This document shows positions 6,801 to 11,711 of a DNA stretch of 11,711 bases, in pieces. Each line of letters starts with the position of its first letter. Position 1 is the stretch's first letter. The stretch is taken from contig JAVHLO010000034.1 of the NCBI GenBank assembly GCA_031082105.1, forward strand, positions 1-11,711. Direction: 5' to 3'. The translations under genes were made by a program, and so were the position numbers. This DNA comes from Planctomycetota bacterium. Lineage in GTDB: Bacteria > Planctomycetota > MHYJ01 > JACQXL01 > JAVHLO01. The notes below the pieces were generated by a model. The model was given only the letters and a program-made list of their open reading frames with translations, was not told the origin of the DNA and did not search any database.

Positions 6801-6806
6801 CGGTAA

Positions 6807-7943
6807 ATGGAAGACTGGTTACGCCTTCTGGGCGAGAGTGTCTCCTCAGCGGAAGAGCTTGAACGGGAACTGCCCGATGTCGACGGCAGCGCGGTCGCCG
6901 AGGTGATCGCCAAGTTTCCGATGAGGATCAATCCTTATTTCCTCGGAGTGGCCAAGGCCGCGGGTCCGCATCTCCTTCGCCAGATAGTCCCAGATCCGCG
7001 CGAGCTTTCGGACGATTGCTGCGTCCCCGACCCGCTCTCCGAGGAGGCGCAGAGCCCTGTGCCGAACCTCACGCACCGGTACCCGGACAGGTGCCTTTTC
7101 CTGGTGGCGCACCAGTGCGCGACGTATTGCCGCTTCTGTACGCGAAAGAGAAAGGTCGGCAATGCGGACGTGGTCACGCCTGAGACGATTGAGCTGGGAC
7201 TCGGCTACATAAGGGAGCACGCCGAGATCCGGGACGTCATCGTGTCCGGCGGCGACCCGCTCCTGCTGCAGGATGACGTGCTCGAGGATGTCGTCGCGCG
7301 CCTTCGCGCCATCCCGCATGTGGAGATCATACGTATCGGGACGCGCGTGCCCTGTACGCTGCCCCAGAGGGTCACATCGCGGCTCGTGCGCCTGCTGAAG
7401 CGGCACCAGCCGATCTATGTGAACCTCCACTTTAACCATGCGGACGAGCTGACGGAAGAGGCCAGGGAGGCCTGTCTTCGGCTGGCGGACGCGGGTTTTC
7501 CGCTCGGCAGCCAGACAGTGCTTCTCCGGGGCGTGAACGACAGCCCGGAGGCGATCAAGGACCTCTTTCACGGGCTGCTTCAAGTGCGAGTCCGGCCATA
7601 CTACCTGTACCAGGCGGACGTCACGAGCGGAACGAACCATTTCCGCACGCCGGTGCGCAAAGGACTTGACATCATCAAGTCGCTGCGCGGCTTCACCTCG
7701 GGTCTGGCGGTGCCGCATTTCGTGATCGACACGCCGGGCGGCGGCGGCAAAGTGCCGATGACGCCCAGATACGTCGTGCGCCACAGCGCGAACGAAGTCG
7801 TGATGCGCAACTACAGCGGCGCGATATTCAAGTACCCGGAGGTGAGCGCAAAGGATGCGTCGGCTCCGGTGACCGTGCCTGTGCCGGCCGGCGTCGAGCA
7901 ACAGAACGGGAACGGCGACTGCCCGACGGGCAACGGGAACTAG
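6807..7943 (+). CDS. kamA: KamA-family radical SAM lysine 2,3-aminomutase
   Basis: A 378-residue radical-SAM, PLP-dependent aminomutase that moves the alpha-amino group of L-lysine to carbon 3, giving beta-lysine. The 4Fe-4S motif CATYCRFC (C104, C108, C111) and SGGDPL (147-152) are intact. The PLP lysine is K315 in PGGGGK. D271 (in YQADVTSG) and D308 (in VIDTPGG) match the aspartates that hold the epsilon-amino group of lysine in the clostridial enzyme, and R113 matches the carboxylate-binding arginine. The E. coli EpmB subgroup, which acts on EF-P, lacks the aspartate pair, and glutamate mutases change it. Free lysine is therefore the likely substrate. The clostridial C-terminal zinc-cysteine cluster is absent. 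The protein ends in a low-complexity Pro/Val then NGNG-rich tail (about 348-378). It lies 65 bases after the GNAT gene; the ligase-GNAT-KamA order suggests a beta-lysine pathway. Confidence 0.93.
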   Translation: MEDWLRLLGESVSSAEELERELPDVDGSAVAEVIAKFPMRINPYFLGVAKAAGPHLLRQIVPDPRELSDDCCVPDPLSEEAQSPVPNLTHRYPDRCLFLVAHQCATYCRFCTRKRKVGNADVVTPETIELGLGYIREHAEIRDVIVSGGDPLLLQDDVLEDVVARLRAIPHVEIIRIGTRVPCTLPQRVTSRLVRLLKRHQPIYVNLHFNHADELTEEAREACLRLADAGFPLGSQTVLLRGVNDSPEAIKDLFHGLLQVRVRPYYLYQADVTSGTNHFRTPVRKGLDIIKSLRGFTSGLAVPHFVIDTPGGGGKVPMTPRYVVRHSANEVVMRNYSGAIFKYPEVSAKDASAPVTVPVPAGVEQQNGNGDCPTGNGN

Positions 7944-7973
7944 TGGTTCACAGCATTTGAAATTCAGGAATCA

Positions 7974-8175
7974 GTGCCGCGACCGTGAGGGAGCGGTAGC
8001 CGGCAGGGATGACGGCGCTTTGGAGCGCGGCAGCCGTGCTGCCGCTTTGGCTTTCTTCGCGAAGTGGACAGGCGCTCGCTCTTTGTAACCGCTCCATGTC
8101 CGCAGCATCGTATCCACGAAGCCTCTAAAATTGCCGGCCATAGCATCTATGCGCTCTGACATGCCGCGCCGGCAT
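7974..8175. repeat. Intergenic repeat-like element with hairpins
   Basis: The 267-base gap after kamA holds a segment beginning 'gccgcgaccgtgagggagcgg' (first part 7976 on) that runs into a perfect 8-bp hairpin, GCGGCAGC (8027-8034) and GCTGCCGC (8038-8045), flanked by 'gcgctttgga' and 'tttgg'. A second hairpin, ATGCCG (8161-8166) with CGGCAT (8170-8175), closes the region. I associate this hairpin style with dispersed elements in PVC-type genomes (recall, not checked). The minus strand is open from 8162 to 7971 (63 codons, basic, Ala/Ser/Pro-rich); this looks like repeat-borne translation and not a supported gene. Confidence 0.5.
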
Positions 8176-8210
8176 GCCTCTTGAAAAGCCCTTTGTTGAG
8201 TATCCAGCCG

Positions 8211-8723
8211 ATGACAAAGCGTCTTCTCCGACTCCTTGTGCTCGCGGTTTCTTTTCTTGTGACCGGCGCGTCCTGTGCGGGCACGGGCTCCGGCGGAGAG
8301 AGCGTGCCGCTGGACTATGTCCGCGGGCGGGTTGAGGGCTATGTCCTGTCGTCGTGGTTGTCGAGCAAGCCCGGTGACTACGTCGAGTCGCTCGCGATAC
8401 AGGGCGCCGACAAGATCGTCTGCCGACAGACATTTGAAGGGATGAACCCGGATGGGACCGTGCGAGTGAAGACCGAGCGCTCCGGCACGACGGCGATGGA
8501 GCCGAGCCCGTTCGGCGGGAGCGAGGAGGTCGCGAACTTCCGGGAGGGCACCGAAATAGTGACTGTCGGCGGGGCGCAGCTCGTCTGCACATTCCTCGAG
8601 GGCGAGGGAACAAAAGGCAGATTCAAACTCTGGCTCAGCCCGGCCGTGCCCGGCGCGGTCGTGCGAATGGAATCACCCCACGGGACGCTCGAGGTCTCCA
8701 GCTACAAAAAGACTCCGGAGTAG
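8211..8723 (+). CDS. Small exported protein of unknown function (possible lipoprotein)
   Basis: A 170-residue protein with a clear N-terminal export signal: basic MTKR, then a hydrophobic stretch (about 5-18) ending in TGASCAGTGSGG. Cys22 could be a lipidated cysteine, but the residue at -3 is Gly and not Leu/Val/Ile, so the lipobox is weak; ordinary signal-peptidase cleavage after Ala23 is equally possible. The Ser/Gly-rich linker after it is typical of an exported protein. The mature part looks beta-rich, with 'KLWLSPAVPGAVVRMES' (146-162 approx.), a pattern I associate with LolA-like or similar periplasmic beta proteins; this is not a firm family call. The start at ATG 8211 places the signal peptide correctly; an upstream TTG at 8181 would add ten residues. 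No strong ribosome site is seen. It stands alone between repeat-rich gaps. Confidence 0.75.
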   Translation: MTKRLLRLLVLAVSFLVTGASCAGTGSGGESVPLDYVRGRVEGYVLSSWLSSKPGDYVESLAIQGADKIVCRQTFEGMNPDGTVRVKTERSGTTAMEPSPFGGSEEVANFREGTEIVTVGGAQLVCTFLEGEGTKGRFKLWLSPAVPGAVVRMESPHGTLEVSSYKKTPE

Positions 8724-8842
8724 CGTGAGACTCCGCAACCCGTTCATCCCCGGTTCCGACGCGTCAGCGCCGCAACTCTCTGACCTTCGGGAAGAAAGGG
8801 TCATCTCTGAAAGCGCCCGATTCCGCTGAAAGACCCCGGTTT

Positions 8843-8944
8843 TGTCATTCTGAACTCGGTTTCCGCCGCAAGCGGATCCGCTGCGGTGGACAGAGTCTCC
8901 TTGTCCGAGGGTAGATGAGATGCCGAAACAAGTTCGGCATGACA
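8843..8944. repeat. Imperfect inverted-repeat element (MITE/REP-like)
   Basis: TGTCATTCTGAACT (8843-8856) and AGTTCGGCATGACA (8931-8944) are inverted ends matching at 12 of 14 positions. Inside are a perfect 12-bp palindrome AGCGGATCCGCT (8871-8882) and an 8-bp hairpin ATGCCGAA (8920-8927) with TTCGGCAT (8933-8940). The 'TGTCATTCTGAAC...' ends resemble a very common intergenic element in bacterial genomes (recall). It occupies the middle of the 476-base gap between the exported protein and dacB. Confidence 0.55.
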
Positions 8945-9133
8945 GGAATGGTTTTTTTCAGCAGAATCAAAGCGCCGTCCTTGTCAAGGATAACAGCGGC
9001 GGGGGCGCAAGGCCGTTCGCGTCCGTGAACACAAGCACCGCCACTGCGGGTCGCGCGTCGATCCTCGACGTATCAATCTTCTCCGACCTCCACGCTGACT
9101 GACAACAGGCGCGTCGAGTTTCTCTTCGGCGCC

Positions 9134-9198
9134 TTCCGCGACTTCGGTGGTCTTCCGATTTCCAGGCCGCATTTCGGCGTATTCCGCGTCTTCAGCGG
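9134..9198. repeat. Degenerate short direct repeats in the gap beside dacB
   Basis: TTCCGCGACTTCGGTGG (9134-9150) and TTCCGCGTCTTCAGCGG (9182-9198) match at 14 of 17 positions, 48 bases apart. On the other strand they read like the 'accgcagagacgcagag' periodic sequences often found between bacterial genes. The second copy ends one base before the dacB stop codon. The remaining parts of the 8724-9199 gap show no gene I can support. Confidence 0.4.
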
Positions 9199-9199
9199 T

Positions 9200-10735
9200 T
9201 CATTTCCCCTCCGATTCGCCGCCGGGCGTCGGCTCCTGCGTTCGAGGGTTCCGGTCGACCCACGAGACCAGCAGGCCGCAGAACGAGTCCTGGAACGGTT
9301 TCGGCGCGGACTTGGGGTTGCGCCAGTTTATCAGCACGGAAAACGCCACGGCCGGCGACCCGTTCGCGTCAAGCACGTAGCCGGACAGCGTCGACACCCC
9401 GCTGATATAGCCTGTCTTGCCGAGTACCCGCCCCTTGCGCAACGGGTCGGTCATCCGCTTCGCAAGCGTTCCGTCGACGCCCGAGACCGACAGCGAATTC
9501 CTCATGATCTCCGCCCGCGCCTCTTCCCCCAGCGCCCAACGCAGCACACCAACCAGATGTTCCGCGCTCGCGCGGTTCAGCCGCGAGAGGCCGGACCCGT
9601 CGCTGATGCTGAAATTGTCCTTGCCGCAGTCGAGTCCCTCTAGAAACTCGCCGACGACCTTGCTCCCGTTCGCAAAGGAACCGGTCCCGTGCTTCTGCCA
9701 GCCCATGCGCTTGAGTAACTGTTCCGCGTAGAGGTTCTGGCTCCGCTTGTTCGCCACCTCGATCGTTGCGGCGAGCGACGATCTCGAGCGCGCCACGGCT
9801 TCAACGCCCGCCTGCGCGGCGTCGAAGGGCGCGTCGGCGCAGCGGACCCGGCCCGCGCACTCGATCCCCTGTCGCGCGAGAGTCTCGCGCAGCACCGCGC
9901 CGAAGTACATCGTGGGGTTCTCCACGGTCACCGATTCCACGAGCGCGTCCGCCTTCTGCCAGAACTCGCCCCGTATCTCGATCGTGTTCGCGCCAGGTTT
10001 TCTGTTGAGCGCGATCGAATGGGCGGCTTTCTTGCTCGTCGTCGTGACTTTGTTCTTGATCGTGACGTATTCCGTCGGCGGCGCAAGAACCACCTGCGCC
10101 GGCGCGTCGAGCACGGCGGAGGCCTTGACCGTTATGTCCACACAACTGTCGTTGAAGACCAGGGCGGACACGGGCGCGCAATACCAACCGGCGAGCTGTT
10201 CGTCGGGCCATGCGGGATGGACGAACTCGCGATCGAATATTGTGTCGTCAAGGACGATATCGCCGCCGATGCGCTTGACCCCGAGCTTGCGCAGGTTTCC
10301 GGCCCATTTTTCGAACACGGCGCAGACGTTGCCGTCGAAGAACCTGCCCGAGATGTTCGGGTCGCCCGCGCCCTTCACGACAAGGTCGCCCTCGATGACG
10401 CCATCGCCGTTGATCGGCCCTGTCCGGTAGAGTGTCGTGACAAATTCAAAATCCGCGCCAAGGCAATCGAGCGCGGCCGCGGTGGTCAGCAGTTTCGCGT
10501 TCGACGCGGGGATCAGCGCTTCCGTCGCATTCCTGGCGACGATCTCCGTCCCGGTCCGTAGATCCAGGGCAACGACGCCGACCTTCGAGTCGCTCAAGCG
10601 ATAGAGCAACACGAGGCGCTCGACGTCGGAAGCGAGGTTTTCGTTCGCGGTCTGCGCCCGCAGGGGCGGGGCTGCGAGCGCGCAGACGAGAAGAAACGCA
10701 AGCGCCGAAACGCGCAGATGTTTCGAGGAGTTCAT
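9200..10735 (-). CDS. dacB: DacB/PBP4, D-alanyl-D-alanine carboxypeptidase/endopeptidase (family S13)
   Basis: A 511-residue periplasmic penicillin-binding protein of peptidase family S13, which trims terminal D-Ala from peptidoglycan stem peptides and cuts cross-links. A signal peptide is visible (MNSSKHLR, hydrophobic core about 8-22, likely cleavage after LRA27). The three active-site motifs are in order: SNAK (78-81, nucleophile Ser78), SQN (332-334, in 'NKRSQNLYAEQLL') and KTG (440-442, in 'LGKTGYISG'). The roughly 250-residue insertion between motifs one and two is typical of this family, as is 'SISDGSGLSRLNR'. The start chosen is ATG (10735 downward), which gives a standard signal peptide; an in-frame TTG at 10759 would add eight residues. 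Neither has a strong ribosome site. The C-terminus after the catalytic domain is hydrophilic and short. It is on the opposite strand to the ligases, so a direct link with them is not implied. Confidence 0.95.
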   Translation of the reverse strand: MNSSKHLRVSALAFLLVCALAAPPLRAQTANENLASDVERLVLLYRLSDSKVGVVALDLRTGTEIVARNATEALIPASNAKLLTTAAALDCLGADFEFVTTLYRTGPINGDGVIEGDLVVKGAGDPNISGRFFDGNVCAVFEKWAGNLRKLGVKRIGGDIVLDDTIFDREFVHPAWPDEQLAGWYCAPVSALVFNDSCVDITVKASAVLDAPAQVVLAPPTEYVTIKNKVTTTSKKAAHSIALNRKPGANTIEIRGEFWQKADALVESVTVENPTMYFGAVLRETLARQGIECAGRVRCADAPFDAAQAGVEAVARSRSSLAATIEVANKRSQNLYAEQLLKRMGWQKHGTGSFANGSKVVGEFLEGLDCGKDNFSISDGSGLSRLNRASAEHLVGVLRWALGEEARAEIMRNSLSVSGVDGTLAKRMTDPLRKGRVLGKTGYISGVSTLSGYVLDANGSPAVAFSVLINWRNPKSAPKPFQDSFCGLLVSWVDRNPRTQEPTPGGESEGK

Positions 10736-10783
10736 CGGTGATTGCCGCAAAAAGCGCAAGGATACAAAACAAATGACGAGTTC

Positions 10784-10834
10784 CTAGTGACGCCGTAAGG
10801 CGTTGTTCAATCGAGCGCCTGACGGCGCCACTAC
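10784..10834. repeat. 51-bp inverted-repeat element between dacB and the AMMECR1 gene
   Basis: TAGTGACGCCGTAAGGCG (10785-10802) and CGCCTGACGGCGCCACTA (10816-10833) are inverted arms matching at 16 of 18 positions, separated by 13 bases. The two mismatches look like independent drift of a formerly exact repeat. It lies upstream of dacB and downstream of the AMMECR1-domain gene, so its RNA hairpin could end transcription of the latter; no T-run is seen. The size and shape fit a REP/MITE-type dispersed element. Confidence 0.6.
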
Positions 10835-10865
10835 AAACTGCGCAACTCGAGCAGGCTGCCGGCGG

Positions 10866-11711
10866 CTACTTGTGTTCCTCCTCGCCGAACACCTCGGCGG
10901 TGAAGACGAGGAACGTCGCGCCGGTCTTCCAGTCGTCCCTGCGCAGCCCGGCCTTCTGACAGAGGTGCTGGAGCATCGTCTCGCGGTCCCACCCCTGCTC
11001 CGGAGCCACCTGCGGCAGGAATACCGCCCGTCGGCCAGATTTCTGGATCTCGACCCCGTGTACGCCGATCGTGATGTCCTCGGCCCGGTCGACCTTCGTC
11101 CTGGGGCTCAACACGGAGATCTCGATGGAGATGTCCTTCTCTTCTTTCGCTGTGATTGGGTTATCGAGGAACCGCATGTCGTGCGACGCGTTCACGGCGT
11201 TTTCACTGACCGCCTGCCACAAGGGCTTGATCCCCTCCATGTAGCCGACGCAGCCGCGCAGCTCGCCGCGGTTCTTCAGCGTCACGAACACGCCGCGGTG
11301 TTCTTTCAAGAGCGGGGTCAGTGAATACGCGGAACCGTCCGGCAGCCCCTTTCCGCCGAGCTCCGCGCGCAACGTGTCGCGCGCGATCGCAATAAGCGTC
11401 TTCCTTTCTTCTTCGGTCAACCCGGCCTCCTTCCTGGAACGAAAAAGAACAATCGAGGCGTACTGCACGCAATCGGAGTAATCGCCGCCCGTCGTCTCCG
11501 CGGACGAAGAATAGTGAAGCAGCTTGCCCTTGGTGTCCGGGAACATCTCCATCACGATCGCTATCGGTTCGTGACCGCAAATCGTCGCTCCCGTGCGATC
11601 GATGTACTCGACGAACCCCTTCCCGCGCCCGGCCTCGATCTCCGCAATGGCGTCGTGGTCGAGCTTCTCGATCAGCTCCTTCACCCCTGTTTTACCTTTG
11701 AAGGGCTCAAA
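10866..11711 (-). CDS. Memo-AMMECR1 fusion protein (AmmeMemoRadiSam system), 5' part outside window
   Basis: The visible part is 281 codons and stays open to the window edge, so the N-terminus is missing. The first visible third matches the C-terminal end of the Memo domain: 'LDHDAIAEIEAG', 'GATICGHEPIAIVMEMF', 'GDYSDCVQYASIVL'. The rest is an AMMECR1 domain: 'LLKEHRGVFVTLKNRGELRGCVGY', split as GVFVTLKN and GELRGCVGYMEG, then 'DISIEISVLSP', 'GVEIQKSGRRAVFLPQV' and 'LCQKAGLRRDDW'. Proteins with this pairing belong to the three-part AmmeMemoRadiSam system, with AMMECR1, Memo and a radical-SAM protein, here with the first two fused. Its reaction was long unknown and I do not assign one. The GTG at 11684 could be read as a start, but it lies inside the Memo domain, and upstream codons (FEPFKGKTG) continue the frame. 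It ends in TAG at 10866-10868. Confidence 0.93.
   Translation of the reverse strand, partial: FEPFKGKTGVKELIEKLDHDAIAEIEAGRGKGFVEYIDRTGATICGHEPIAIVMEMFPDTKGKLLHYSSSAETTGGDYSDCVQYASIVLFRSRKEAGLTEEERKTLIAIARDTLRAELGGKGLPDGSAYSLTPLLKEHRGVFVTLKNRGELRGCVGYMEGIKPLWQAVSENAVNASHDMRFLDNPITAKEEKDISIEISVLSPRTKVDRAEDITIGVHGVEIQKSGRRAVFLPQVAPEQGWDRETMLQHLCQKAGLRRDDWKTGATFLVFTAEVFGEEEHK

Noticed and set aside
6846..7901. Minus-strand open frame (351 codons) opposite kamA
   Set aside because: The plus-strand KamA is unequivocal; the antisense translation has no recognisable motif.
6247..7943. Standard AblA/AblB acetyl-beta-lysine operon
   Set aside because: The GNAT is only 164 residues and precedes kamA; typical AblB is longer and the known operon has no pair of ATP-grasp ligases. 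It is kept only as an analogy.
7971..8162. Small minus-strand protein gene after kamA
   Set aside because: The frame runs through hairpin repeat sequence, is low-complexity at its end and has no ribosome site; repeat-borne reading is the simpler explanation.
8724..9199. Additional small plus-strand genes (for example 8920-9102)
   Set aside because: These frames start inside an inverted repeat, lack ribosome sites and have unremarkable composition.

Overview
The window is about 11.7 kb of GC-rich chromosomal DNA from a Gram-negative-type bacterium. It has tight gene packing, little reliance on strong Shine-Dalgarno sites, and several intergenic repeat elements. One of these, a hairpin in the 'gcgctttggagcgcggcag...ctgccgctttgg' style, recalls repeats I associate with the PVC superphylum (Verrucomicrobiota, Lentisphaerota, Planctomycetota) and some uncultured neighbouring phyla. 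That placement is low-confidence recall. No rRNA, tRNA, CRISPR array, insertion sequence or phage gene is visible.

Left part (1-3912, + strand): a REP-like palindrome; a near-consensus sigma-70 promoter; a divergent, C-terminally short argininosuccinate-synthase-like protein with altered active-site motifs; PncC (NMN amidohydrolase, CinA C-terminal family); and a full RecJ single-strand exonuclease.

Centre (3976-7943, + strand): the most interesting unit. A strong promoter (TTGACA, 16 bp, TATACT) with a dyad just upstream and a leader hairpin drives two tandem, paralogous ATP-grasp ligases of the D-Ala-D-Ala ligase superfamily. A small GNAT acetyltransferase and a radical-SAM lysine 2,3-aminomutase (KamA) follow. 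The first three genes overlap by 1 and 11 bases; KamA follows after 65 bases that contain a hairpin and a T-run. Both ligases keep the ATP and Mg core but have lost Ddl substrate-recognition features, and KamA keeps the residues expected for free lysine. My inference is a small-molecule pathway: KamA makes beta-lysine, which is then acetylated and/or joined by amide bonds to other amino acids, giving an osmolyte-like or peptide-like product. The families are known; the product and the combined pathway cannot be read from sequence.

Right part (7944-11711): intergenic DNA with repeat elements; a small exported protein of unknown function (+); a further repeat-rich gap; DacB/PBP4, a periplasmic D,D-carboxypeptidase/endopeptidase (-); a 51-bp inverted repeat; and the C-terminal portion of a Memo-AMMECR1 fusion protein (-) that runs off the window edge.
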